Assembly: GCA_026413225.1 (NCBI GenBank)
Contig: JAPMTP010000086.1
Span: 62,001-126,000 of the forward strand
DNA from: Otis tarda
Taxonomy: Eukaryota; Chordata; Aves; Otidiformes; Otididae
Direction: 5' to 3'
DNA length: 64,000 nucleotides
Shown here: one piece after another, positions 31,381-44,719 of the stretch
Layout: every line of letters begins with the position of its first letter
Numbering within the stretch: the stretch's first letter is position 1
The notes under the pieces: generated by a model
Told to the model about the DNA's origin: nothing
What the model saw: only the letters and a program-made list of their open reading frames with translations
Databases searched by the model: none
Program-made: the position numbers and the translations under genes

Positions 31381-32805
31381 GTCCTCAAAAATCGGAGCTG
31401 TGGGCTTTCCTAGACGAACAGGACTCCGATGTTCGCCACCCTGTCCACCCGGCCACCCAGTGAGCAAAAATATTAAAAATCCCAAATGTAACTCGATAGA
31501 TCCCACACCAGAAGTGCCAGCTCTGAAAGCTCTTGCTGCTCGTCCACAGCTGTTGCCAAAGCACCTACAGGCTCACAAATGCTGGGGCTGTGGGATTTCC
31601 TACACCACCAGGACTCTGACATTTAACATTAGCAAAGCTGGCCCCCCAATGAGCAAAAATCTTAAAAATCACAAACGTCAGCCGACAGACCCTACACCAA
31701 AAGTGCCCGTTCTCAAAGACCTTGCTGCTCCTCACCGGCTCTTGCCACCGCATCTACAGGCCCACAAACATTGCGGCTCCGGTCTTTCCTGGACCGCCAG
31801 GACTCCCATGTTTCATACCATCTACACACAGAGTCTAGTGAGTAAAAATCCTCAAAATCACGAACGTCGGACCATAGATCCCACACCACAAGTGTTAGCT
31901 CTGAAAGCTCTTGCTTGTCCTCACTGACTCTTGCCACTGCACCTACATGCCCAGATACACTGAGGCTCCGAGCTTTCCTGGCGCACCAGGACTGCGACCT
32001 TTGACACCACGTACACTCGGCTGCCCGCTGAGCAGAAATCTTAAAAAACACGAACGTCGAGTGATAGATACCACACCAGAAGTGCCAGCTCTGAAAGCTC
32101 TTCTTGCTCCTCACCGGCTCTTGCCACTGCATGTATAGGCCCACAAACACTGGGGCTGTGGGATTTCCTAGACCACCAGGACTCCGACGTTTACCATTAC
32201 TTAGAGGTGACCATCCAGTGAGAATAGATGTTAAAAATCACGAATGTGGGACGATAGATTCCACACCAGAAATGCCAGCTTAAAAATCTCTCGCTGCTCC
32301 GCAACGGGTCTGGACACCACATCTACAGGCCTAGAAACATTTGAGCTCCGGGATTTCCTAGACCACCAGGACTCCTACATTTAACACCAGCTCCAGCTGT
32401 CCGCCTAGTGTTAAAACACATCTTAAAAATTATGAACGTCGGACAGCTGCTCCCACATCAGAAGTGTCAACTCTGTAAGTTCTTGCTCCTTCTCACCAGC
32501 TCTAGGCACCACATCTACAGGCTCACAAACACTGGGGATCCGGCATTTCCTGGGACACCAGGACTCTGACATTGACCATCACCTCAACTCGGCAGTCCCC
32601 TTTGAAAAAAATCTTTAGAATCACAAACGTCAGAAAACTGCTCCACACCAGAAGTGACATTTCTGAAAGCTCTTGCTTCACCTGCCCGGCTCCTGCCACC
32701 GCATCTACAGGCTCACCAATATTGGGGGTTGGAAATTTCCTAGAACAACAGCACTCCGACATTTACCACCATGAAATTACCGCCGCCGAGTGAAAAATCG
32801 CTTCT
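31381..32805 (-). repeat. Diverged, degenerate satellite-B-like monomers, - orientation
   Basis: About seven monomers with the same roughly 190-bp period and the same order of blocks as satellite B, but with many substitutions. CACGAACGTC-type blocks recur near 31859, 32050 and, with changes, 32237. Best-preserved blocks are CCCACACCA-AAGTG, AAGCTCTTGCTGCTC, the T/A-rich tract, and the GACGTTTACCA-type block. The E-box pair and the long A (poly-T) tract are largely lost. The region lies between the retroviral LTR and the homogeneous array, and no gene is seen in it. It probably represents an old edge of the array that escaped homogenisation. Confidence 0.85.
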
Positions 32806-33062
32806 ATATCACGAAAGTCGGACCATTGCTCCCACACCAAAAGTGCCAGACACTCAAGCTCTTGCTGCTCCTCAGCGGCCATTGGCAGTCCACCTACTGC
32901 ACCAGAGATATTGGGGCTCCGGGCTTTCCCTGACGAACAGGGCTTCGACGTTTACCACCAGCTTCACGTGGGCGCTCCCTGAAAAAAAACCCCAAAAAAT
33001 CACGAACGTCGGACCATTCCTCCCACACCAGAAGTGACAGACACTCAAGCTCTTGCTGCTCC

Positions 33063-33263
33063 TCAGCGGCCATTGGCAGCGCACCTACAGCACAACAGAC
33101 ATTGGGGCTCCGGGCTTTCCCTGATGAACAGGGCTTCGACGTTTACCATCAGCTGCACGTGGGCGCCCACTGAAAAAAAAAACAAAAAATCACGAACGTC
33201 GGACGATTGCTCCCACACGAAAAGAGCCAGCCACTCAAGTTCTTGCTGCTCCTCAGTGGCCAT
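33063..33263 (-). repeat. Near right arm of inverted repeat (partner 29369-29569)
   Basis: The reverse complement of 29400-29510 matches 33115-33230 almost perfectly, including the uncommon GATGGTAAACGTC (from the left arm), the CAGTGGGCGCC junction, and the TTTTCGTGTGGG change. A third copy is at 35921-36121. One monomer present on the left (29548-29736) is missing between the corresponding units here. Confidence 0.85.
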
Positions 33264-33797
33264 TTGCAGTCCACCTACTGCACCAGAGACATTGGGGCTC
33301 CGTGCTTTCCCTGACGAACAGGGCTTCGTCGTTTTCCACCAGCTACATGTGGGCGCTCCCTGAAAAGAAACCCCAAAAAATCACGAACGTCAGACGATTG
33401 CTCCCACACCAAAAGTGCCAGCCACTCAAGCTCTTGCTGCTTCTCAGCGGCCATTGGCAGTACACCTACTGCACCAGAGACATTGGGGCTCCGGGCTTTC
33501 CCTGACGAACAGGGCTTCGACGTTTACCACCAGCTGCACGTGGGCGCCCCCTGAAAAACAACCCCGAAAAATCACGAACGTCGGACCATTGCTCCCACAC
33601 CAAAAGTGCCAGCCACTCAAGCTCTTGCTGCTCCTCATCGGCCATTCGCAGCGTACCTACAGCAGCACAGACATTAGGGCTCCAGGCTTTCCCTGACGAA
33701 CAGGGCTTCGACGTTTACCACCAGCTGCACGTGGGCGCTCCCTGAAAAAAAAACACCAAAAAATCACGAACGTCGGACCATTGCTCCCACACAAAAA

Positions 33798-34355
33798 GTG
33801 CCAGCCACTCAAGCTCTTGCTGCTTCTCAGCGGCCATTGGCAGCGCACCTACAGCACAACAGACATTGGGGCTCCGGGCTTTCCCTGACGAACAGGGCTT
33901 CGACGTTTACCACCAGCTACAAGTGGGCGCCCCTGGAAAAAAACCCCGAAAAATCACGAACTTCGGACGATTGCTCCCACACCAAAAGTGCCAGCCACTC
34001 AAGCTCTTGCTGCTCCTCAGCGGCCATTTGCAGTCCACCTACTGCACCAGAGACATTGGGGCTCCGGGCTTTCCCTGACGAACACGGCTTTGACGTTTAC
34101 CACGAGCTACACGCGGGCGCCCGTGGAAAAACAACCCCGAAAAATCACGAACGTCCGACCATTGCTCCCTCACCAAAAGTGCCAGCCACTCAAGCTCTTG
34201 CTGCTCCTCAGCGGCCATTTGCAGTCCACCTACGGCACCAGAGACATTGGGGCTCCGGGATTTCCCTGACGGACAGGGCTTTGATGTTTACCACCAGCTA
34301 CACATGGGCGCCCCTGGAAAAAAACCCCGAAAAATCACTAATGTCGGACCATTGA
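33798..34355 (-). repeat. Higher-order duplicate, right arm (partner 39323-39880)
   Basis: About three monomers recur at an offset of 5,525 (29 monomers) with few changes. Shared variants include the ACGAACACGGCTT unit and CATCACTAATGTCGGACC. Parts of the same block recur again at 37226-37783. Confidence 0.75.
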
Positions 34356-35511
34356 TCCCACACCAAAATTGCCAGCCACTCAAGCTCTTGCTGCTCCTCA
34401 GCGGCCATTCGCAGCGTACCTACAGCAGCACAGACATTGGGGCTCCGGGCTTTCCCTGACAAACAGGGCTTCGACGTTTACCACCAGCTGCACCAGGGCA
34501 CCCCCTGAATAAAAACCCCGAAAAATGACGAACGTCGGACCATTGCTCCCACACCAAAAGTGCCAGCCACTCAAGCTCTTGCTGCTTCTCAGCGGCCATT
34601 GGCAGTACACCTACTGCACCAGAGACATTGGGGCTCCGGGCTTTCCCTGACGAACAGGGCTTCGACGTTTACCACCAGCTGCACGTGGGCGCCCCCTGAA
34701 AAACAACCCCGAAAATTCACGAACGTCGGACCATTGCTCCCACACCAAAAGTGCCAGACACTCAAGCTCTTGCTGCTCCTCAGCGGCCATTGGCAGTGCA
34801 CCTACAGCACAACAGACATTGGGGCTCCGGGCTTTCCCTGACGAACAAGGCTTCGACGTTTCCCCCTAGCTGCACCAGGGCGCCCCCTGAAAAAAAACCC
34901 AAAAAATCACGAACGTCGTACGATTGCACCCACACCAAAAGTGCCAGCCACTCAAGCTCTTGCTGCTCCTCAGCGGCCATTGGCAGCGCACCTACAGCAC
35001 AACAGACATTGGGGCTCCGGGCTTTCCCTGACGAACAGGGCTTCGACGTTTACCACCAGCTACAAGTGGGCGCCCCTGGAAAAAAACCCCGAAAAATCAC
35101 GAACTTCGGACAATTGCTCCCACACCAAAAGTGCCAGCCACTCAAGCTCTTGCTGCTCCTCAGCGGCCATTGGCAGCGCACCAACAGGAGCACAGAAATT
35201 GGGGCTCCAGGCTTTCCCTGACGAACAGGGCTTCGACGTTTACCACCAGCTGTACCTGGGCGCCCCCTGAAAAAAAACCCTGAAAAATCACGAACGTCCG
35301 ACCATTGCTCCCTCACCAAAAGTGCCAGCCACTCAAGCTCTTGCTGCTCCTCAGCGGCCATTTGCAGTCCACCTACTGCACCAGAGACATTGGGGCTCCG
35401 GGCTTTCCCAGACGAACAGGGCTTCGACGTTTACCACCAGCTACACGTGGGCGCCCCTGGAAATAAACCCCGAAAAATCACTAATGTCGGACCATTGCTC
35501 CCACACCAAAA

Positions 35512-36603
35512 GTGCCAGCCACTCAAGCTTTTGCTGCTCCTCAGCGGCCATTGGCAGTCCACCTACTGCACCAGAGATATTGGGGCTCCGGGCTTTCCCT
35601 GACGAACAGGGCTTCGACGTTTACCACCAGCTTCACGTGGGCGCTCCCTGAAAAAATACCCCAAAAAATCACGAACGTCGGACCATTCCTCCCACACCAG
35701 AAGTGACAGACACTCAAGCTCTTGCTGCTCCTCAGCGGCCAGTAGCAGCGCACCTACAGCACAACAGACATTGGGGCTCCGGGCTTTCCCTGATGAACAG
35801 GGCTTCGACGTTTACCACCAGCTACACGTGGGCGCCCATGGAAAAAAACCCAAAAAATCACTAATGTCGGACCATTGCTCCTACACCAAAAGTGCCAGCC
35901 ACTCAAGCTCTTGCTGCTCCTCAGCGGCCATTCGCAGTGCACCTACAGCACAACAGACCTTGGGGCTCCGGGCTTTCCTTGATGAACAGGGCTTCGACGT
36001 TTACCATCAGCTGCACGTGGGCGCCCACTGAAAAAAAAAACAAAAAATCACGAACGTCGGACGATTGCTCCCACACGAAAAGAGCCAGCCACTCAAGTTC
36101 TTGCTGCTCCTCAGTGGCCATTTGCAGTCCACCTACTGCACCAGAGACATTGGGGCTCCGTGCTTTCCCTGACGAACAGGGCTTCGTCGTTTTCCACCAG
36201 CTTCACGTGGGCGCCCCCTGAAAAAAACACCCGAAAAATCACGAACGTCAGACGATTGCTCCCACACCAAGTGTGCCAGCCACTCAAGCTCTTGCTGCTC
36301 TTCAGCGGGCATTTGCAGTCCACCTACTGCACCAGAGACATTGGGGCTCCGGGCTTTCCCAGACGAACAGGGCTTCGACGTTTACCACCAGCTACATGTG
36401 GGCGCTCCCTGAAAAGAAACCCCAAAAAATCACGAACGTCAGACGATTGCTCCCACACCAAAAGTGCCAGCCACTCAAGCTCTTGCTGCTTCTCAGCGGC
36501 CATTGGCAGTACACCTACTGCACCAGAGACATTGGGGCTCCGGGCTTTCCCTGACGAACAGGGCTTCGACGTTTACCACCAGCTGCACGTGGGCGCTCCC
36601 TGA
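35512..36603 (-). repeat. Right arm of inverted repeat (partner 28887-29978)
   Basis: Matches the left arm in reverse complement over about 1.1 kb, including the GTCGTTTTCCACC and CCATGGAAAAAAACCC variants. It is also related in direct orientation to 32.8-33.5 kb at an offset of about 2,858 (15 monomers), so the right arm holds two copies of what the left arm holds once. Confidence 0.85.
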
Positions 36604-39600
36604 AAAAAAACACCAAAAAATCACGAACGTCGGACCATTGCTCCCACACAAAAAGTGCCAGCCACTCAAGCTCTTGCTGCTTCTCAGCGGCCATTGGCAG
36701 CGCACCTACAGCAGCACAGACATTGGGGCTCCGGGCTTTCCCTGACGAACAGGGCTTCGACGTTTACCACCAGCTACAAGTGGGCGCCCCTGGAAAAAAA
36801 CCCCGAAAAATCACGATCTTCGGACGATTGCTCCCACACCAAAAGTGCCAGCCACTCAAGCTCTTGCTGCTTCTCAGCGGCCATTGGCAGCGCACCTACA
36901 GCACAACAGACCTTGGGGCTCCGGGCTTTCCCTGACGAACAGGGCTTCGATGTTTACCACCAGCTGCACCAGGGCACCCCCTGAATAAAAACCCCGAAAA
37001 ATGACGAACGTCGCACCATTGCTCCCACACCAAAAGTGCCAGCCACTCAAGATTTTGCTGCTCCTCTGCGGCCATTGGCAGTCCACCTACTGCACCAGAG
37101 ACATTGGGGCTCCGGGCTTTCCCTGACGAACAGGGCTTCGACGTTTACCACCACCTGCACCGGGGCGCCCCCTGAAAAAAAACCCAAAAAATCACGAACG
37201 TCGTACGATTGCACCCACACCAAAAGTGCGAGCCACTCAAGCTCTTGCTGCTCCTCAGCGGCCATTGGCAGTACACCTACTGCACCAGAGACATTGGGGC
37301 TCCGTGCTTTCCCTGACAAATAGGGCTTCGACGTTTACCACCAGCTGCATGTGGGCGCCCCCTGAAAAAAAACCCCGAAAAATCACGAACGTCCGACCAT
37401 TGCTCCCACACGAAAAGAGCCAGACACTCAAGCTCTTGCTGCTCCTCAGCGGCCATTTGCAGTCCACCTACTGCACCAGAGACATTGGGGCTCCGGGCTT
37501 TCCCAGACGAACACGGCTTCGACGTTTACCACGAGCTACACGCGGGCGCCCCTGGAAAAACACCCCCGAAAAATCACGAACGTCCGACCATTGCTCCCTC
37601 ACCAAAAGTGCCAGCCACTCAAGCTCTTGCTGCTCCTCAGCGGCCATTTGCAGTCCACCTACTGCACCAGAGACATTGGGGCTCCGGGCTTTCACAGACG
37701 AACAGGGCTTTGATGTTTACCACCAGCTACACATGGGCGCCCCTGGAAAAAAACCCAAAAAATCACTAATGTCGGACCATTGATCCCACACCAAAAGTGC
37801 CAGCCACTCAAGCTCTTGCTGCTTCTCAGCGGCCATTGGCAGTACACCTACTGCACCAGAGACATTGGGGCTCCGGGCTTTCCCTGACGAACAGGGCTTC
37901 GACGTTTACCACCAGCTGCACGTGGGCGCCCCCTGAAAAACAACCCCGAAAAATCACGAACGTCGGACCATTGCTCCCACACCAAAAGTGCCAGCCACTC
38001 AAGCTCTTGCTGCTCCTCATCGGCCATTCGCAGCGTACCTACAGCAGCACAGACATTAGGGCTCCAGGCTTTCCCTGACGAACAGGGCTTCGACGTTTAC
38101 CACCAGCTGCACGTGGGCGCTCCCTGAAAAAAAAACCCAAAAAATCACGAACGTCGGACCATTGCTCCCACACAAAAAGTGCCAGCCACTCGAGCTCTTG
38201 CTGCTTCTCAGCGGCCATTGGCAGCGCACCTACAGCACAACAGACATTGGGGCTCCGGGCTTTCCCTGACGAACAGGGCTTCGATGTTTACCACCAGCTG
38301 CACCTGGCCACCCCCTGAATAAAAACCCCGAAAAATGACGAACGTCGCACCATTGCTCCCACACCAAAAGTGCCAGCCACTCAAGCTCTTGCTGCTCCTC
38401 AGCGGCCATTGGCAGTCCACCTACTGCACCAGAGACATTGAGGCTCCGGGCTTTCCCTGACGAACAGGGCTTCGACGTTTACCACCAGCTGCACCAGGGC
38501 GCCCCCTGAAAAAAAACCCAAAAAATCACGAACGTCGTACGATTGCACCCACACCAAAAGTGCCAGCCACTCAAGCTCTTGCTGCTCCTCAGCGGCCATT
38601 GGCAGTACACCTACTGCACCAGAGACATTGGGGCTCCGGGCTTTCCCTGACAAATAGGGCTTCGACGTTTACCACCAGCTGCACGTGGGCGCCCCCTGAA
38701 AAAAAACCCCGAAAAATCACGAACGTCCGACCATTCCTCCCACACCAGAAGTGACAGACACTCAAGCTCTTGCTGCTCCTCAGCGGCCATTGGCAGCGCA
38801 CCTACAGCACAACAGACATTGGGGCTCCGGGCTTTCCCTGACGAACAGGGCTTCGACGTTTACCACCAGCTACACGTGGGCGCCCATGGAAAAAAACCCC
38901 GAAAAATCACGAACGTCGGACCATTGCTCCCACACCAAAAGTGCCAGCCACTCAAGCTCTTGCTGCTCCTCAGCGGCCATTCGCAGCGCACCTACAGCAC
39001 AACAGACCTTGGGGCTCCGGGCTTTCCCAGATGAACAGGGCTTCGACGTTTACCACCAGCTGCACCGGGGCGCCCCCTGAAAAGAAACCCCAAAAAATCA
39101 CGAACGTCGTACGATTGCACCCACACCAAAAGTGCCAGCCACTCAAGCTCTTGCTGCTCCTCAGCGGCCATTGGCAGTACACCTACTGCACCAGAGACAT
39201 TGGGGCTCCGGGCTTTCCCTGATGAACAGGGCTTCGACGTTTACCACCAGCTGCACGTGGGCGCTCCCTGAAAAAAAACACCAAAAAATCACGAACGTCG
39301 GACCATTGCTCCCACACAAAAAGTGCCAGCCACTCAAGCTCTTGCTGCTTCTCAGCGGCCATTGGCAGCGCACCTACAGCACAACAGACATTGGGGCTCC
39401 GGGCTTTCCCTGACGAACAGGGCTTCGACGTTTACCACCAGCTACAAGTGGGCGCCCCTGGAAAAAAACCCCGAAAAATCACGAACTTCGGACGATTGCT
39501 CCCACACCAAAAGTGCCAGACACTCAAGCTCTTGCTGCTCCTCAGCGGCCATTTGCAGTCCACCTACTGCACCAGAGACATTGGGGCTCAGGGCTTTCCC

Positions 39601-42600
39601 AGACGAACACGGCTTCGACGTTTACCACGAGCTACACACGGGCGCCCCTGGAAAAACAACCCCGAAAAATCACGAACGTCCGACCATTGCTCCCTCACCA
39701 AAAGTGCCAGCCACTCAACCTCTTGCTGCTCCTCAGCGGCCATTTGCAGTCCACCTACTGCACCAGAGACATTGGGGCTCCGGGATTTCCCAGACGAACA
39801 GGGCTTCGACGTTTACCACCAGCTACACATGGGCGCCCCTGGAAAAAAAACCCGAAAAATCACTAATGTCGGACCATTGATCCCACACCAAAATTGCCAG
39901 CCACTCAAGCTCTTGCTGCTCCTCAGCGGCCATTCGCAGCGTACCTACAGCACAGCACAGACATTGGGGCTCCGGGCTTTCCCTGACAAACAGGGCTTCG
40001 ACGTTTACCACCAGCTGCACCAGGGCACCCCCTGAATAAAAACCCCGAAAAATGACGAACGTCGGACCATTGCTCCCACACCAAAAGTGCCAGCCACTCA
40101 AGCTCTTGCTGCTTCTCAGCGGCCATTGGCAGTACACCTACTGCACCAGAGACATTGGGGCTCCGGGCTTTCCCTGACGAACAGGGCTTCGACGTTTACC
40201 ACCAGCTGCACGTGGGCGCCCCCTGAAAAACAACCCCGAAAAATCACGAACGTCGTACCATTGCTCCCACACCAAAAGCGCCAGCCACTAGAGCTCTTGC
40301 TGCTCCTCAGCGGCCATTCGCAGCGTACCTACAGCAGCACATACATTAGGGCTCCAGGCTTTCCCTGACGAACAGGGCTTCGACGTTTACCACCAGCTAC
40401 AAGTGGGCGCCCCTGGAAAAAAACCCCGAAAAATCACGAAAGCCGGACGATTGCTCCCACACCAAAAGTGCCAGCCACTCAAGCTCTTGCTGCTTCTCAG
40501 CGGCCATTGGCAGCGCACCTACAGCACAACAGACATTGGGGCTCCGGGCTTTCCCTGACGAACAGGGCTTCGATGTTTACCACCAGCTGCACCTGGCCAC
40601 CCCCTGAATAAAAACCCCGAAAAATGACGAACGTCGCACCATTGCTCCCACACCAAAAGTGCCAGCCACTCAAGCTCTTGCTGCTTCTCAGCGGCCATTG
40701 GCAGTCCACCTACTGCACCAGAGACATTGGGGCTCCGGGCTTTCCCTGACGAACAGGGCTTCGACGTTTACCACCAGCTACATGTGGGCGCTCCCTGAAA
40801 ACAAACCCCAAAAAATCACGAACGTCGGACGATTGCTCCCACAACAAAAGTGCCAGCCACTCAAGCTCTTGCTGCTCCTCAGCGGCCAGTGGCAGCGCAC
40901 CTACAGCACAACAGACATTGGGGCTCCAGGCTTTCCCTGACGAACAGGGCTTCGACGTTTACCACCAGCTACAAGTGAGAGCCCCTGGAAAAAAACCCCG
41001 AAAAATCACGAACTTCGGACTATTGCTCCCACACCAAAAGTGCCAGCCACTCAAGCTCTTGCTGCTCCTCAGCGGCCATTGGCAGCGCACCTAAAGGAGC
41101 ACAGACATTGGGGCTCCGGGCTTTCCCTGACGAACAGGGCTTCGACGTTTACCACCAGCTGTACCTGGGCGCCCCCCTGAAAAAAAAAACCCTGAAAAAT
41201 CACGAACATCCGACCATTGCTCCCTCACCAAAAGTGCCAGCCACTCAAGCTCTTGCTGCTCCTCAGCGGCCATTTGCAGTCCACCTACTGCACCAGAGAC
41301 ATTGGGGCTCCGGGCTTTCCCAGACGAACAGGGCTTCGACGTTTACCACCAGCTTCACGTGGGCGCTCCCTGAAAAAAAAACCCAAAAAATCACGAACGT
41401 CGGACCATTCCTCCCACACCAGAAGTGACAGACACTCAAGCTCTTGCTGCTCCTCAGCGGCCATTGGCAGCGCACCTACAGCACAACAGACATTGGGGCT
41501 CCGGGCTTTCCTTGATGAACAGGGCTTCGACGTTTACCACCAGCTGCAGGCGCCCCCTGAAAAAAAACCCAAAAAATCACGAACGTCGTACGATTGCACC
41601 CACACCAAAAGTGCCAGCCACTCAAGCTCTTGCTGCTCCTCAGCGGCCATTGGCAGTACACCTACTGCACCAGAGACATTGGGGCTCCGGGCTTTCCCTG
41701 ACAAATAGGGCTTCGACGTTTACCACCAGCTGCACCAGGGCACCCCCTGAATAAAAACCCCGGAAAATCACGAACGTCCGACCATTGTTCCCACACGAAA
41801 AGAGTCAGACACTCAAGCTCTTGCTGCTCCTCAGCGGCCATTTGCAGTCCACCTACTGCACCAGAGACATTGGGGCTCCGGGCTTTCCCAGACGAACAGG
41901 GCTTCGACGTTTACCACCAGCTACACGTGGGCGCTCCCTGAAAAGAAACCCCAAAAAATCACGAACGTCGGACGATTGCTCCCACACCAAAAGTGCCAGC
42001 CACTCAAGCTCTTGCTGCTCCTCAGCGGCCATTGGCAGCGCACCTACAGCACAACAGACATTGGGGCTCCAGGCTTTCCCTGACGAACAGGGCTTCGACG
42101 TTTACCACCAGCTACAAGTGGGCGCCCCTGGAAAAAAACCCCGAAAAATCACGAACTTCGGATGATTGCTCCCACACCAAAAGTGCCAGCCACTCAAGCT
42201 CTTGCTGCTCCTCAGCGGCCATTGGCAGTGCACCTACAGGAGCACAGACATTGGGGCTCTGGGCTTTCCCTGACGAACAGGGCTTCGACGTTTACCACCA
42301 GCTGTACCTGGGCGCCCCCTGAAAAAAAACCCTGAAAAATCACGAACGTCCGACCATTGCTCCCTCACCAAAAGTGCCAGCCACTCAAGCTCTTGCTGCT
42401 CCTCAGCGGCCATTTGCAGTCCACCTACTGCACCAGAGACATTGGGGCTCCGGGCTTTCCCAGACGAACAGGGCTTCGACGTTTACCACCAGCTACACGT
42501 GGGCGCCCCTGGAAATAAACCCCGAAAAATCACTAATGTCGGATCATTGCTCCCACACCAAAAGTGCCAACCACTCACGCTTTTGCTGCTCCTCAGCGGC

Positions 42601-44719
42601 CATTGGCAGTCCACCTACTGCACCAGAGACATTGGGGCTCGGGGCTTTCCCTGACGAACAGGGCTTCGACGTTTACCACCAGCTTCACGTGGGCGCTCCC
42701 TGAAAAAAAACCCCAAAAAATCACGAACGTCGGACCATTCCTCCCACACCAGAAGTGACAGACACTCAAGCTCTTGCTGCTCCTCAGCGGCCATTGGCAG
42801 CGCACCTACAGCACAACAGACATTGGGGCTCCGGGCTTTCCCTGACGAACAGGGCTTCGACGTTTACCACCAGCTACACGTGGGCGCCCATGGAAAAAAA
42901 CCCCGAAAAATCACTAATGTCGGACCATTGCTCCTACACCAAAAGTGCCAGCCACTCAAGCTCTTGCTGCTCCTCAGCGGCCATTCGCAGCGCACCTACA
43001 GCACAACAGACCTTGAGGCTCCGGGCTTTCCTTGATGAACAGGGCTTCGACGTTTACCACCAGCTGCACGTGGGCGCCCCCTGAAAAAAAAAAACAAAAA
43101 ATCACGAACGTCGGACGATTGCTTCCACACCATTAGTGACAGCCACTCAAGCTCTTGCTGCTCCTCAGCGGCCATTGGCAGTACACCTACTGCACCAGAG
43201 ACATTGGGGCTCCGGGCTTTCCCTGACAAATAGGGCTTCGACGTTTACCACCAGCTGCACGTGGGCGCCCCCTGAAAAAAAAACCCGAAAAATCACGAAC
43301 GTCCGACCATTGCTCCCACACGAAAAGAGCCAGCCAGTCAAGTTCTTGCTGCTCCTCAGTGGCCATTTGCAGTCCACCTACTGCACCAGAGACATTGGGG
43401 CTCCGTGCTTTCCCTGACGAACAGGGCTTCGTCGTTTTCCACCAGCTTCACGTGGGCGCCCCCTGAAAAAAACCCCGAAAAATCACGAACGTCAGACCAT
43501 TGCTCCCACACCAGAAGTGCCAGCCACTCAAGCTCTTGCTGCTCCTCAGCGGGCATTTGCAGTCCACCTACTGCACCAGAGACATTGGGGCTCCGGGCTT
43601 TCCCAGACGAACAGGGCTTCGACGTTTACCACCAGCTACATGTGGGCGCTCCCTGAAAATAAACCCCAAAAAATCACGAACGTCAGACGATTGCTCCCAC
43701 ACCAAAAGTGCCAGCCACTCAAGCTCTTGCTGCTTCTCAGCGACCATTGGCAGTACACCTACTGCACCAGAGACATTGGGGCTCCGGGCTTTCCCTGACG
43801 AACAGGGCTTCGACGTTTACCACCAGCTGCACGTGGGCGCCCCCTGAAAAACAACCCCGAAAAATCACGAACGTTGGACGATTGCTCCCACACCAAAAGT
43901 GCCAGCCACTCAAGCTCTTGCTGCTCCTCATCGGCCATTCGCAGCGTACCTACAGCAGCACAGACATTAGGGCTCCAGGCTTTCCCTGACGAACAGGGCT
44001 TCGACGTTTACCACCAGCTGCACCAGGGCGCTCCCTGAAAAATAACCCCAAAAAATCACGAACGTCGGACCATTTCTCCCACACAAAAAGTGCCAGCCAC
44101 TCAAGCTCTTTCTGCTTCTCAGCGGCCATTGGCAGCGCACCTACAGCACAACAGACATTGGGGCTCCGGGCTTTCCCTGACGAACAGGGCTTCGACGTTT
44201 ACCACCAGCTACAAGTGGGCGCCCCTGGAAAAAAACCCCGAAAAATCACTAACTTCGGACGATTGCTCCCACACCAAAAGTGCCAGCCACTCAAGCTCTT
44301 GCTGCTTCTCAGCGGCCATTGGCAGCGCACCTACAGCACAACAGACCTTGGGGCTCCGGGCTTTCCCTGACGAACAGGGCTTCGATGTTTACCACCAGCT
44401 GCACCTGGCCACCCCCTGAATAAAAACCCCGAAAAATGACGAACGTCGGACCATTCATCCCACACCAAAAGTGCCAGCCACTCAAGCTCTTGCTGCTCCT
44501 CAGCCGCCCTTTGCAGTCCACGTACTGCACCAGAGACATTGGGGCTCCGGGCTTTCCCTGACGAAAAGGGCTTCGACGTTTACCACCAGCTGCACGTGGG
44601 TGCCCCCTGAAAAAAAAACCCAAAACATCACAAACGTCGGACCATTGCTCCCACACCAAAAGCGCCAGCCACTCAAGCTCTTGCTGCTCCTCAGGGGCCA
44701 TTTTCAGTGCACGTACAGC

